Shown here: piece after piece, positions 31,442-41,023 of the stretch | Position numbering within the stretch: the first letter of the stretch is position 1 | Layout: the number at the start of each line of letters is the position of its first letter | Assembly (NCBI GenBank): GCA_965221655.1 | Contig: OZ244906.1 | Span: 2,046,001-2,110,000, forward strand | DNA length: 64,000 bases | From: Bin107 sp965221655 | GTDB taxonomy: Bacteria; UBA8248 | Reading direction: 5' to 3' | Made by a program: the position numbers and the translations under genes | Notes under the pieces: model-generated | Database searches by the model: none | The model's input: only the letters and a program-made list of their open reading frames with translations | What the model was told of the DNA's origin: nothing

Positions 31442-31466
31442 GCGACCTTTTCGGAAAAACGAAGGG

Positions 31467-32384
31467 TTACGAAGTAGAACCGACGACGCGAACGAAGCGG
31501 CGCTTCTCCTTGTCCCAGCGCCAGAACTCCTCGAAGGGGAAGCGATTCACCGAAAGGGATATCTTCTCCTCCCCGGCGTAGGTGTCGTAAAACCGCTCTT
31601 CGTGCTTGCGCACTCCCTTCACGATGAGCGTAGCCGGGCTGCCCGGCCCGTTGAAGCGCAAGCGCACCCTGGCGCGCAGGTTTTCACTCCTCTGGACGAC
31701 CCGGCTCCCTTTGTCGTCGACGTAGGCTCTCGGCCACTTGAGCTCATCCTGCAAACGGGTGAACCAAACCATGTCGAAGCGATGCTTGGCGGTCGGCTTG
31801 ATGACCCGTACAGCGTCGGCGTAACTGCCGTTCGCCCCCTCGCGCACGTTCAGAACGAGCTCGAAGGAGCCGTCCGCCGTGAGGTCGGCGATCTGGTAGG
31901 TGAGTTCGCGGCCCCGGCTCGAGTCGCTGTAAGAGGCGAGGGGAGCGCGTCCGTTCCTGTCGTCGTCCATCAGGCAAAAGGTGACGTAGTGGTCCTTGCC
32001 GTGATCCGACTGGATGATCATCAGGTTCTCAAGGCGCGCATCCGCGTCCATGTTGATCGGAACGAAGTTCACCGAGAAAGCGTATTTTTGCAGATGACCG
32101 GAGGAGAGATACCAGGGCCATTTTTTTTCCGGCAGCGCGCAGTTCGACAGGGCGTTGAGCTGCACGTTCGGATCGGGGGAGAAGAGTTTGCGCACCAAGC
32201 GCCAGTCCCGGGGTCTGTTCAGCCGCTTGAGGTGGGCGACGAGGCGGGCAACGCGCCTCTTGTCCTTCTCGATGGCCGAGGACGTCTCGGCTCCGGACGC
32301 GAATACTCCCAGGCTCCACGACGAAGCGAGAAGACACAAAGTCAAGACCACCGCGATCCGGCCTCTCATCCCATGCTTCTTCAC
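31467..32384 (-). CDS. Secreted protein of unknown function
   Basis: A 305-residue protein with a Sec signal peptide (basic start, core VVLTLCLLASSW, cleavage near residue 30). The mature part is Arg/Lys-rich and has VNFVPINMDADARLENLMIIQSDHG and ADLTADGSFELVLNV, segments that resemble FG-GAP/VCBS-like or EF-hand-like Asp loops (DADAR, DDDRNGR, DLTADGS). Three such acidic loops suggest calcium binding. No enzyme motif is seen. GTG 32384 is the start, with GGGAGA 7 nt before. It probably works in the periplasm. Confidence 0.6.
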   Translation of the reverse strand: MKKHGMRGRIAVVLTLCLLASSWSLGVFASGAETSSAIEKDKRRVARLVAHLKRLNRPRDWRLVRKLFSPDPNVQLNALSNCALPEKKWPWYLSSGHLQKYAFSVNFVPINMDADARLENLMIIQSDHGKDHYVTFCLMDDDRNGRAPLASYSDSSRGRELTYQIADLTADGSFELVLNVREGANGSYADAVRVIKPTAKHRFDMVWFTRLQDELKWPRAYVDDKGSRVVQRSENLRARVRLRFNGPGSPATLIVKGVRKHEERFYDTYAGEEKISLSVNRFPFEEFWRWDKEKRRFVRVVGSTS

Positions 32385-32723
32385 CGACGCTCTCCCGAGG
32401 CAGGAACGTACGTATTATAATGAATATACAACAAAAATACGGGCGACATCCAGTCGAAGACGGCTCGCAAACAACATCTTGATTATCCTCTTTTTAGCGC
32501 GTTTCCGCAAACCTGCCGGGCACATCCGCAAACACCCGCAAGCCGCACTGGCGCGCGCGCCTCTGCGCGAGATGGCTCGGGCAGCCCATTTCTGCACGGA
32601 AGGCATCCCCGCGCGGCGCAACGAACGCACCGAAAAGGGGTATGATGAAAAAATACGCACCGATGCCCGCACCCCGCCGGTGCCGGGTGCGCGCGAGGAA
32701 TTCTGCGAAAGGAGAGACGCGCC
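32385..32723. other. Divergent intergenic region
   Basis: About 340 nt between the secreted-protein gene (minus) and the EamA transporter gene (plus). It has one AT-rich patch around 32410-32440 with ATTATAAT at 32414-32421, which gives a perfect -10 on either strand; matching -35 elements are poor. Long overlapping frames cover the rest but show no homology. It probably holds promoters for both flanking genes. Confidence 0.4.
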
Positions 32724-33575
32724 TTGCTTCCCGGGTTCATGGTGTCGGCGCTGTGCGCCTCGTTGCTGATCGGGGTGGCGGACTACGTCTACGGCCGCGC
32801 GGTGCGAAACCGGATATTGCCGGGCACGATAACGGTCTCGCAGGCGAGCTTCGTCGTGCCCGCCACCTGGCTTTGGGCGCAGATAGAGGGCGCTTACGCC
32901 TGGACGCCTCCCGCCTTTCTGGGAATCGCGGCCGCCCTGTTCACCTTCACGGGTTTTTGGAGCTTCATGCGCAGCGTGGAGCTGGGCGAGGCGAGCGTGA
33001 GCACGCCCGTCTACCGCATGGGTTTCGTGGTGACGGCGATGGTGGCCGTCGCCTTCCTGGGAGAGGCGGTTACGCTCCTGAAAATACTGGGGCTCGCGCT
33101 CACCGGCTGTGCCATCTTCCTGTTCTCGGAGTTTCGTCTTTCGGGCTTCGCCGCGGGGAGGGTCGCCTCCATCCTCTGGGCCGTTGCGGCGATGGTCTCG
33201 GTCGGCCTCGTGAACGTCGTCTACAAGCTGGGCGTCGCGGGCGGCGTGGCGCCGACCATGTTCCTCCACAGCCAGTCGGTCTTCTTTATCACCATTTCGC
33301 TCATCTATTCGTTCGCGGCACAGGGCGGCCCCCGGTTTTCGAGAAAGGGCTGGGCGCACGCACTGGTAACGGCGGCGTGCTTTTGCCTGGGAAACGTCGC
33401 CCTGCTCGCGGCCTTGCGCGACGGAGAGGCGACCGTGGTAACGCCCATTGCGCAACTGAGTTTCGTCGTCAGCACGTTTCTGGCGGTGTGGCAACTCTCC
33501 GAGAAGATGACTCCGCGCAAGTTTCTCGGGCTGGCCGCCGCAGTGGGAACCATCCTCGCCTTCGCGGGCGGCTAG
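32724..33575 (+). CDS. EamA/DMT family transporter
   Basis: A 283-residue inner-membrane protein with 9-10 hydrophobic segments forming two EamA repeats: residues 5-135 (ending LGLALTGCAIFLFSEF) and 150-283 (ending FLGLAAAVGTILAFAGG). The first repeat carries VSTPVYRMGFVVTAMVAVAFLGE and the second VVTPIAQLSFVVSTFLAVWQLSE, the matching GE/SE positions of DMT exporters. The substrate is unknown. TTG 32724 is the start, with AAAGGAG 8-9 nt upstream; ATG 32739 is the alternative. Its stop overlaps the convergent ctpA stop by 4 nt. Confidence 0.9.
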   Translation: MLPGFMVSALCASLLIGVADYVYGRAVRNRILPGTITVSQASFVVPATWLWAQIEGAYAWTPPAFLGIAAALFTFTGFWSFMRSVELGEASVSTPVYRMGFVVTAMVAVAFLGEAVTLLKILGLALTGCAIFLFSEFRLSGFAAGRVASILWAVAAMVSVGLVNVVYKLGVAGGVAPTMFLHSQSVFFITISLIYSFAAQGGPRFSRKGWAHALVTAACFCLGNVALLAALRDGEATVVTPIAQLSFVVSTFLAVWQLSEKMTPRKFLGLAAAVGTILAFAGG

Positions 33576-35128
33576 GGGGAGGCGGCGGGTTTGGGCAATC
33601 GCGCCTTGGCACTGCGCCTTTGCGCGCGCAGCGCCGCCCGGCGCAACGCGCCCACCTCCGCACTGCGCGCCTCGCGCAAGACGGCCAGAGCCAGTTCGAG
33701 GGCGGCGTCTGCTTTCTCCTCCCCGGCCTCTTTCGCGTAGAGCGACTTTTTCATGGCGCGCCTTCTCTCGGTTACCTCCTTGCGCGTGAGCGCACGCGGA
33801 CCCGCCTCCACGTCGGGCCGGATGCCCTTTTCGTGGATCAGGCGTCCGAGCGGAGTGTAGTACTTCGCCGTCGTGAGCCGCAGGGCCGCCCGCCCCCGCG
33901 TGGGGATGATGGCCTGCACCGAACCCTTGCCGAAGCTCGTTCTGCCGACGATCAGGGCGCGGTCCAAATCCTGCATTGCGCCGGCCACGATTTCCGACGC
34001 ACTCGCGCTGCCCCGGTTGATCAGCACCACCAGGGGCTTGTCCAGCCAGAGCGCGCCGCCGCGCGCGCGGAAGTAGGTCGTCTCGCTGCGCCTGCGCCCC
34101 CGGGTGAAGACGACCATGCTGCCCTCGGGCACGAAGCGCTCCGCCACCTCTACGGACTTGCCGAGAAAACCGCCCGGGTTGTCGCGCAGGTCCATGACGA
34201 TGCCGCGCACCCCGGCGTCGAGCAGCTTGCGCATCCCCGCGTCGAGATCGCGCGTCGTGCTTCCGTGAAAGGCGGTGATGCGCAGATAGCCGATGCCGCC
34301 TGGTTTCACCTCGGTCTTCACGCTGCGAATGCGGATGACCGCGCGCACCAGCCGCACCACGCGGGGCGCGGGCCAACTCGCGCGCGATATCAGCAAGTCC
34401 ACCGCCGCACCCGCACGGCCCCGCATGCGGCGCACGACCTCGGGCAGGGCCATCTCCGCCGTGGGCGCGCCGTCGATTTCGAGAATCACGTCCTCAGAGG
34501 CGAGACCCGCGCGAAAGGCGGGGGTGTCCTCTATGGGAGATACGATGGTGAGCTTTTTATCCCGCACCGTGATGATGACGCCCACCCCGCCGTAGCGGCC
34601 CGTGTGCTCGACGCGCATCTGTTTGTAGCTCTCGGGCGAGACGAAGGCGCTGAAAGGGTCCAAAGAGCGCATCATCGCCGAAAGCGCGGCATACATGGCG
34701 GGCAGCCCGCCCGGTTTTTTCCCGGAGGCGGGTGCGTGATCCATCACGAACCGGTAGGCGCGCTCAAAGCCGCCCAGCCCGCCGCGCACGTCGCCGCCCA
34801 GGCGCACGGGCAACTCTTCCCCGCGCGACTTGAGGAGCACTTCGTCTCCCGCCCTTTCTTCAAAGTCGAAGCGCTCCGCACCGGCGTGCTTCTTGAGTCC
34901 GGCAAGCCCTGCGAGGTACATTTTTCTGAAATCGGGCGTGCGCGCGTAATTATCGTCCACGATGTCGACGGCCTCATACAGCAAGGCGATGGCCTCTTCC
35001 TGATCCTCGGGGAGCGAGAAAACAAGGCTCGCGGAGAATACCGCCGCCCCGAGAATAAAAAAGACCGCAAGCGTCTTCGCGCGCGGCAGACGGAAACATT
35101 TCGAGAACCCGAAGCGCTTGGTCGACAT
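33572..35128 (-). CDS. S41 family carboxyl-terminal processing peptidase
   Basis: A 518-residue envelope protease. An N-terminal signal anchor (FFILGAAVFSASLVFSL) leads into a cap helix region, a PDZ domain (GRYGGVGVIITV to ILEIDGAP) and the S41 core. The core has IGYLRITAFHGST, MDLRDNPGGFL, the nucleophile in NRGSASASEIVAGAMQD and the general-base Lys in TSFGKGSVQ. A basic C-terminal tail of about 90 residues (RRAMKKSLYAKE... KARLPKP) follows and is longer than in standard CtpA. The family trims C-termini of periplasmic proteins and regulates cell-wall hydrolases. Start ATG 35128. Confidence 0.94.
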   Translation of the reverse strand: MSTKRFGFSKCFRLPRAKTLAVFFILGAAVFSASLVFSLPEDQEEAIALLYEAVDIVDDNYARTPDFRKMYLAGLAGLKKHAGAERFDFEERAGDEVLLKSRGEELPVRLGGDVRGGLGGFERAYRFVMDHAPASGKKPGGLPAMYAALSAMMRSLDPFSAFVSPESYKQMRVEHTGRYGGVGVIITVRDKKLTIVSPIEDTPAFRAGLASEDVILEIDGAPTAEMALPEVVRRMRGRAGAAVDLLISRASWPAPRVVRLVRAVIRIRSVKTEVKPGGIGYLRITAFHGSTTRDLDAGMRKLLDAGVRGIVMDLRDNPGGFLGKSVEVAERFVPEGSMVVFTRGRRRSETTYFRARGGALWLDKPLVVLINRGSASASEIVAGAMQDLDRALIVGRTSFGKGSVQAIIPTRGRAALRLTTAKYYTPLGRLIHEKGIRPDVEAGPRALTRKEVTERRRAMKKSLYAKEAGEEKADAALELALAVLREARSAEVGALRRAALRAQRRSAKARLPKPAASP

Positions 35129-35220
35129 GGGCGTTTCCCGCGGCTGGGGTGGTACTGCTTTCAGGCAAAGACATGATAGCACAGGAAAATTCGCTTGCGC
35201 CTCCAGAAAGAGGAGCGGGG

Positions 35221-35895
35221 ATGATCTCCATCGTCGTGCCCGTTCTGAACGAAGCACACCACCTGCGCGCGACGCTCGACGCACTCGACGCCCAGGCGGG
35301 TGAAAAACAAATCATCCTGGCCGATGGGGGCAGCACGGACGCGACGCGCGAGCTCGCGCGCGGGCGCGCGCTCCTTGTGGAATCGCCCCCCGGCCGCGCA
35401 CGCCAGATGAACGCGGGCGCGGCCCGCGCGGAGGGAGAAACGATTCTGTTTCTCCACTGCGACACCCGCCTGCCCGCGGGTGCGCTCACGGCGGTGGAGC
35501 ACGCCATGCGCGCGGGCGACGTATCAGGCGGTGGGTTTTTGCACCGCTTCGACCGCGGAGATCGCTTCAGCCGCTTCATCAGCCTGAGTGCGAACACGCG
35601 GGCGCGGATGTGCAGACGCTTCTTCGGCGATCAGTGCATCTTCGTGCGGCGCGAAGTGTTCGAGCGCATGGGCGGCTACGCCGACGTGCCCCTGTTCGAA
35701 GACTGGGATTTGAGCAGGCGCATGCGCGCCTTCGGGCGTCTGGCCCTCATCGAGAAACCCGCCGTTACCAGCGGGCGGCGCATCGAGGTCTGGGGCAAGC
35801 CCAGGTGCCTCCTGATCTGGTGGGGGCTGAGCATCCTCTACGTTCTGGGCGTCTCGCCCGCGCGCCTCGCGCGCTACTACGCCCACGTGCGCTGA
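35221..35895 (+). CDS. Family 2 glycosyltransferase, rSAM/selenodomain-associated type
   Basis: A 224-residue GT-A glycosyltransferase. ISIVVPVLNEAHHLRATLDAL at the N-terminus, ILADGGSTDATREL, FLHCDTRLPAGA (the DxD-type site), FFGDQCIFVRREVFERMGGY and FEDWDLSRRMR are the family motifs. A C-terminal Trp/Leu segment may touch the membrane. The overall sequence and length fit the TIGR04283 family (transferase 2, rSAM/selenodomain-associated). That is a recall-based match that agrees with the selenoproteins in this window. Start ATG 35221, with GAGGAG upstream. It has no partner in place here. Confidence 0.82.
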   Translation: MISIVVPVLNEAHHLRATLDALDAQAGEKQIILADGGSTDATRELARGRALLVESPPGRARQMNAGAARAEGETILFLHCDTRLPAGALTAVEHAMRAGDVSGGGFLHRFDRGDRFSRFISLSANTRARMCRRFFGDQCIFVRREVFERMGGYADVPLFEDWDLSRRMRAFGRLALIEKPAVTSGRRIEVWGKPRCLLIWWGLSILYVLGVSPARLARYYAHVR

Positions 35896-36167
35896 GGGGG
35901 GTTAGGGGGTGGGGGCCAAACCTCGCCCCGAAATGCTCCGGAAAGCGGGGAGAGCAACACGAACGGGGGGATGAGCGGCCCTACATCCAAACCGCAGTTG
36001 CCTGGAACGTCGCGGGCGGGTGTCGGGGGACGGCGCGAATCATGCCAGAGCGGTTCGGCATCCCCCAAGGACGCGACTTTTGCCGCATCGCCCCGCACCG
36101 CTCGCCAAAAGCCCGCGCGCGTGGCATGGTAGGAGCATCGTTACCGAAACGAAGGCGGATTCCACCT

Positions 36168-38240
36168 ATGCGGTTCGCGGTCGACACGGGCGGAACGTTT
36201 ACCGACCTGGTGTTGGAGGACGACAAGGGTCGTCTGCACATGTTCAAGGCGTCCACGACGCCCCACGACCCCGTGGAGGGCATACTCGCCGCAATCGATG
36301 CGGCCGCGCACGCACTCTCGACCACCACGCGCGACCTGCTGGGCGGGGGCGAACTCTTCATCCACGGCACCACCCACGCGACCAACGCCATCGTCACGGG
36401 CAAGACGGCGAGAACCGCCTTTCTCACCACGCAGGGACACCCCGACGTTCTCGTGCTGCGCGAGGGGGGGCGCATAGAGCCGTTCAACTTCCTCGTGCCC
36501 TTTCCCGAACCCTACGTGCCGCGCGCACTCACCTTCGAGGTTCCCGAGCGCATCGGGGCCGACGGCAGCGTCTACGAACCGCTCGACGAGGCGGGGGTGC
36601 GCGCCGTCATCAAGGAGATGAAGAGCAAGAAAGTCGAGTCGGTGGCCGTCTCGCTCCTTTGGTCCACCGTGAACCCCGCGCACGAAATTGCCGTGGGCCG
36701 TCTGCTGGAAGCGCACATGCGCGGCGTTCCCTTCACGCTCTCGCACGTCCTGAACCCGATTCTGCGCGAATACCGCCGCGCCTCTTCCACCTGCATCGAC
36801 GCCTCGCTCAAACCGCTCATGTCGCGCTACATCGGCGGTCTGCAAGAGCGCCTTGAGGAGGCGGGCTTCGGCGGACGCCTGCTCATGCTCACCTCCAAGG
36901 GCGGGGTGATGGACGCGGGCGAACTCGCCCAAGCCCCCATCCACTCGGTGGGGTCGGGGCCGTCGATGGCCCCCATCGCGGGCAGGCACTTCTCGCGCGC
37001 CGACGCCCGGGCCGACACGGCCATCGTGGCCGACACGGGCGGCACCACCTACGACGTGAGCCTCGTGCGCCGGGGCGAGATACCCATGACGCCCGAAACC
37101 TGGCTCGGCCAGCGCTACAGGGGCCACATTCTGGGCTTCCCCTCCGTGGACGTGAAGAGCATCGGCGCGGGCGGAGGGAGCATCGCCTGGGTGGATGAGG
37201 GCGGGCTCCTCCACGTGGGGCCGCAAAGCGCGGGCGCGGACCCGGGGCCGGCCTGCTACGGCCGCGGCGGCGAGAAGCCGACCCTGACGGACGCCTCGCT
37301 CGTCCTCGGCCACATCGATCCGCACTACTTCCTCGGCGGGGCGATGACGCTCGACGCCGCGCGCGCCGAACACGCCATTGCCGCCCACGTGGCCGAACCC
37401 CTGGGGCTGAGCCTCCAGGAGGCGGCCTCGGCGGTCTTGCGCCTGGCGACGGAAAATATGGTGGGCGCCATCGAGGAGATCACCATCCACCAGGGCATCG
37501 ACCCCCGGGGTGCCGTGCTCATAGGGGGAGGCGGCGCGGCGGGGCTGAACTCGGTCGCCATTGCCAGGCGGCTGGGCTGCGAGGGGCTGGTGATTCCCGA
37601 GGTGGGCGCTGCGCTCTCGGCGGCCGGTGCGCTGATGAGCGACTTGCACGCCGATTACCGCTCGATGTTCTTTACCGTCTCGGACAGGTTCGATTTTCGC
37701 GGCGCGAACGCCGTGCTCAGAGAACTCGCCGCGCGCTGCCGCGCCTTCATCCGCGGGCCGGGCAAAGGAGCCGTCGAGAGTGCGGTGGAGTTTTACGTCG
37801 AGGCGCGCTACAGGCACCAGATTTGGGAGATCGACCTGGGGCTTCCCCTCGAACGCTTCCGCTCGAAAAAAGACGTGGCGCGCGTGCGCGAGGCGTTCGA
37901 CGCGGCGCATGAGGAGGTGTTCGCGTTTCGCGACCCGACTTCGGAGGTCGAGTTCGTCGGCTGGCGCGCCGTGGCGCGGTGTACGCTCAGGAAGGGCCGC
38001 CTCGGCAGGCTCGTCCGCGAGGCCGTCCACGAAACCCGCCTGCCCAAGCGGCGCAAGGCCTATTTCGCGGGCAAGGGAGTGGTGAACGCCCGCGTGGCGG
38101 CGTTTGATTCCATGAAGGCGGGCGACGCTCTGCGCGGCCCCGCCATCGTTGAGTCGCCCTTCACGACGGTGGTCATCGACCCCGGTGCCGCGGCCAAACG
38201 CACCAGAAGCGGAAGCCTCTTCATCACACTCGGGGAGTAA
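36168..38240 (+). CDS. Hydantoinase/oxoprolinase A subunit family (HyuA)
   Basis: A 690-residue ATP-dependent amidohydrolase subunit. The N-terminal phosphate loop is FAVDTGGTFTDLVLED; LFIHGTTHATNAIVTGK follows. The central actin-like part has IVADTGGTTYDVSLVRRG, KSIGAGGGSIAWVD and GPQSAGADPGPACYGRGG, then LIGGGGAAGLNSVAIARRLG. These are hallmarks of HyuA/acetone carboxylase-beta-like proteins, which hydrolyse N-methylhydantoin, 5-oxoproline or related cyclic amides with ATP. It is paired with HyuB 4 nt downstream. Start ATG 36168, with GAAGG upstream. The substrate is not known. Confidence 0.94.
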   Translation: MRFAVDTGGTFTDLVLEDDKGRLHMFKASTTPHDPVEGILAAIDAAAHALSTTTRDLLGGGELFIHGTTHATNAIVTGKTARTAFLTTQGHPDVLVLREGGRIEPFNFLVPFPEPYVPRALTFEVPERIGADGSVYEPLDEAGVRAVIKEMKSKKVESVAVSLLWSTVNPAHEIAVGRLLEAHMRGVPFTLSHVLNPILREYRRASSTCIDASLKPLMSRYIGGLQERLEEAGFGGRLLMLTSKGGVMDAGELAQAPIHSVGSGPSMAPIAGRHFSRADARADTAIVADTGGTTYDVSLVRRGEIPMTPETWLGQRYRGHILGFPSVDVKSIGAGGGSIAWVDEGGLLHVGPQSAGADPGPACYGRGGEKPTLTDASLVLGHIDPHYFLGGAMTLDAARAEHAIAAHVAEPLGLSLQEAASAVLRLATENMVGAIEEITIHQGIDPRGAVLIGGGGAAGLNSVAIARRLGCEGLVIPEVGAALSAAGALMSDLHADYRSMFFTVSDRFDFRGANAVLRELAARCRAFIRGPGKGAVESAVEFYVEARYRHQIWEIDLGLPLERFRSKKDVARVREAFDAAHEEVFAFRDPTSEVEFVGWRAVARCTLRKGRLGRLVREAVHETRLPKRRKAYFAGKGVVNARVAAFDSMKAGDALRGPAIVESPFTTVVIDPGAAAKRTRSGSLFITLGE

Positions 38241-38244
38241 GAAC

Positions 38245-40056
38245 ATGGCGAGAACCGCCGGCAGGCGCGCGAAGCGCGGCGCGAAACTCGACCCCATCAC
38301 CCTCGCCGTGCTGCACAAGCGCTTCGACGCCGTGACCACCAAGATGGCGAACACCCTGTTGCGCACGGGCCGCTCGGGCGTGCTGAACCTGGCGCGGGAT
38401 TTCTCCACCTCGGTGGTGACGCGCGAGTGCGAACTGCTCACGGGTGCGGAATCCCTGCCCATCCACCACCTGAGCGGAGCGGACCTGATGGCCCGCTCGA
38501 TGATGGACCTACACCCCGACCTCGCGCGCGGCGACGCCTACCTGCACAACTCGCCCTACCACGGCTGCTCGCACCCGGCGGATCACACCATTCTCGTGCC
38601 CGTCATCGACGCACGCGGCGTCCACCGCTTCACGGTGTGGGTCAAGGCCCACCAGGCGGACTGCGGATGCAGCCAGCCCACCACCTACATGGGCCACGCG
38701 CGCGACGTCTACGAGGAGGGCGCACTCATCTTCCCGCCCACCCGGGTGCAGAGAAACTACGAGGACAACCGCGACTTCATCAACTTCTGCCGGATGCGGA
38801 TTCGCGTGCCCGAGCAGTGGTACGGCGACTACCTCGCGATGATAGGGGCGGCGCGCATCGGCGAGCGCGAAGTGCTCGCCATGGGTGAGGAATACGGCTG
38901 GGAGACCCTCCACGCTTTCTCAAAGGAGTGGTTCGACTACAGCGAGAAGCTGATGATCTCCGCCATCCGCAAGCTGCCCACCGGGGAGGCCACCGCACAC
39001 AGCACGCACGACCCCGTGCCCGGCACGCCGGAGGAGGGCATTCCCATCGCCGTCCACGTACGCGTGGACGCGAAGAAGGCCACCATCGAGGTCGACCTGC
39101 GCGACAACCCCGACGCCATGCCCTGCGGGCTGAACCTGAGCGAGGCGTGCGCGCGCACCGGGGCGATGATCGGCGTGTTCAACAGCATCGACGACGTGGT
39201 GCCCACGAACGCGGGCAGCTTTCGCCGCATCCGCGTGCTGATTCGCGAGGGCTCGGTGGCGGGCGGCGGCAAGCACCCCACCTCCATGTCGGTGGCCACC
39301 ACCAACCTCGCCGACCGCGTGACCAACCCCGTCCAGCGGGCGTTCTCGAAGATACAAGACGGCATCGGCCTGGCAGAATGCGGGCCTATTTTCCCCGCCT
39401 CGATGGGCGTCATCTCGGGCTTCGACCCCAGAAACGGAAACGAACCCTTCGTGAACCATCTGTTCCTGATGGTCACCGGCGGAGCCGGCGCAGGCAAGAC
39501 CGACGCCTGGCTCACCATCCTCCACGCGGGAAACGCAGGCATGTGCTTCGTGGACAGCATCGAGCTCGACGAACTCCACTTTCCCATCTACATCAAGACG
39601 CGCAGGCTCATGCCCGACACCGAGGGGGCGGGCCGCACCACGGGCGCACCCTCGGGCTACTGCGAATACGGCCCCGTGGGCGGGGGCGACCTCGAGGTGG
39701 TCTACGTCTCGGACGGCGCACACAACGCCTCAAAGGGCACGCGCGGCGGGCTGAACGGGGCGGTGTGCAAGAACTACCTGATGCGCGCGGACGGAACGCT
39801 CGAGGACTTGCCCGGCTGTGCGGACATTATCCTCAAGCCCGGCGAGAACGTGGCCTCCTACTGCACGGGCGGGGGCGGCTACGGCCCGCCCCACGAACGC
39901 CCCGCCGAGAAGGTGCGCCGCGACGTGGAGGAGAAGTGGATCAGCAAAAAGCGCGCCCGCGAGGTCTACGGCGTCGTGCTCACCAGGGCGGGCGCGGTGG
40001 ACGAGGCCGCCACCCGCACCCGCCGCGCCGCACTGCGCAAGAAGAAGAGGGGCTAG
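38245..40056 (+). CDS. Hydantoinase/oxoprolinase B subunit family (HyuB)
   Basis: A 603-residue partner of HyuA. Landmarks: LDPITLAVLHKRFDAVTTKMANTL, FSTSVVTRECELL, GDAYLHNSPYHGCSHPADHTI (likely metal-binding), VWVKAHQADCGC, and the glycine-rich GGDLEVVYVSDGAHN and CTGGGGYGPPHERPAEKV near the C-terminus. It is translationally close to HyuA (GGGGAG ribosome site inside the HyuA tail), so the two subunits form one complex. The C-terminus is Arg/Lys-rich (AALRKKKRG). Its stop overlaps a convergent gene by 4 nt. Confidence 0.94.
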   Translation: MARTAGRRAKRGAKLDPITLAVLHKRFDAVTTKMANTLLRTGRSGVLNLARDFSTSVVTRECELLTGAESLPIHHLSGADLMARSMMDLHPDLARGDAYLHNSPYHGCSHPADHTILVPVIDARGVHRFTVWVKAHQADCGCSQPTTYMGHARDVYEEGALIFPPTRVQRNYEDNRDFINFCRMRIRVPEQWYGDYLAMIGAARIGEREVLAMGEEYGWETLHAFSKEWFDYSEKLMISAIRKLPTGEATAHSTHDPVPGTPEEGIPIAVHVRVDAKKATIEVDLRDNPDAMPCGLNLSEACARTGAMIGVFNSIDDVVPTNAGSFRRIRVLIREGSVAGGGKHPTSMSVATTNLADRVTNPVQRAFSKIQDGIGLAECGPIFPASMGVISGFDPRNGNEPFVNHLFLMVTGGAGAGKTDAWLTILHAGNAGMCFVDSIELDELHFPIYIKTRRLMPDTEGAGRTTGAPSGYCEYGPVGGGDLEVVYVSDGAHNASKGTRGGLNGAVCKNYLMRADGTLEDLPGCADIILKPGENVASYCTGGGGYGPPHERPAEKVRRDVEEKWISKKRAREVYGVVLTRAGAVDEAATRTRRAALRKKKRG

Positions 40057-40628
40057 GGGCCGCCGCCCCCCAGGAGATCATCCCCCCTCTGCGCCGCGCC
40101 TTCTCTGAAACGAACGTCCACGCCGCACACGAGCCGCGCCGCTTTGCACAACGCACGCAGGCCGCGCCCCACGTCTTCTCGCCCGACGTTGGCACTGACG
40201 AACCATCCCGAGCGGGTCCGAATGACCGGAAGATTGGTTCGGCCTCCATGAACGTCCTCGCGCCTCCGCGCTACGTATCGCCTCCGTCTGGCCCGCATTT
40301 CCGCCAGGTTTTCCAGCGCTTGCGGATCGAGCTCATGGAAAAGGTCGACTACGTTTGCGAACAGCCGACCGAGAGCATTTTCTTCGACAGATTCGCCCAT
40401 AACCTCGACCGAATACCTGGACCCGCCGCTGGCAGACGATTTCCGCTTAGGGCGGGACGGACGCGAAACCGCAAATGCGCCGTTGACCTCACGAGGTTTC
40501 GGCCGCGCAATTCTCCGAATCACGTCGTCGATGGATTCGCCGGGCGCGCGCCTGTGTTTCGTGAGCAGAGCGACTGTCTCGTCATGAAGAGGAACAAGCA
40601 CCATGCCTTGGCCCATGTCGTGCATCAT
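40053..40628 (-). CDS. Unknown protein with ribbon-helix-helix-like N-terminus
   Basis: A 191-residue protein. Residues 9-43 (MVLVPLHDETVALLTKHR, then ESIDDVIRRIARP) look like an antitoxin-type ribbon-helix-helix DNA-binding arm. A basic linker follows (SRPSRPKRKSS), then a helical part with QALENLAEMRARRRRYVARRR, and a C-terminal domain ending in GLRALCKAARLVCGVDV that I do not recognise. It overlaps the DUF4258 gene stop by 4 nt, so translation is coupled. A role as DNA-binding partner of the small DUF4258 protein is an inference from gene layout. Confidence 0.55.
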   Translation of the reverse strand: MMHDMGQGMVLVPLHDETVALLTKHRRAPGESIDDVIRRIARPKPREVNGAFAVSRPSRPKRKSSASGGSRYSVEVMGESVEENALGRLFANVVDLFHELDPQALENLAEMRARRRRYVARRREDVHGGRTNLPVIRTRSGWFVSANVGREDVGRGLRALCKAARLVCGVDVRFREGAAQRGDDLLGGGGP

Positions 40629-41023
40629 TTTCTCGTCCTCCCTCTACGAAACGCCCGCCGCTGGTTCTGGTGGCGCTCCGAAAGCCAATAACAAGTCACC
40701 AACACGCCGTCTTCTACGACAACTTTGAGTCCCTTGAGACGCTCGAAACGCGCGACCTCGGCCTTGAGGACACAAACCCTGCGGCTCGCCTCCGCACCGA
40801 TCAGACTGCCCAGTTTCTTCATCCGCTCGACCCAATTGATGCGTTCCTTCACATCGGCGATCCCGCGTTGCGCGTCGGATTTCCGCAACAGCCAGACGTC
40901 CCGGCTCATCCTCTTCCCCCAGCACACGACCAGAGCAATGTCTTCGGGACGAACCGCGCGTTGCTCCATGCGCCAACCAGCGTGCTTGGTGATCGCGATT
41001 TTGTCATCAGGCATCTTCCGCAC
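40625..41023 (-). CDS. DUF4258-like small protein
   Basis: A 132-residue basic protein. ITKHAGWRMEQRAVRPEDIALVVCWG (about 9-34) matches the DUF4258 pattern (HA..RM.QR.I...DI..V...G), and VVVEDGVLVTCYWLSE fits the terminal strands of the same RelE/BrnT-like fold. Such proteins are often toxins or small nucleases in toxin-antitoxin-like pairs. Between these lies an insertion of about 60 residues (SRDVWLLRKSDAQ... FERLKG) that is not part of the usual domain. Translationally coupled on both sides. Confidence 0.65.
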   Translation of the reverse strand: MRKMPDDKIAITKHAGWRMEQRAVRPEDIALVVCWGKRMSRDVWLLRKSDAQRGIADVKERINWVERMKKLGSLIGAEASRRVCVLKAEVARFERLKGLKVVVEDGVLVTCYWLSERHQNQRRAFRRGRTRK

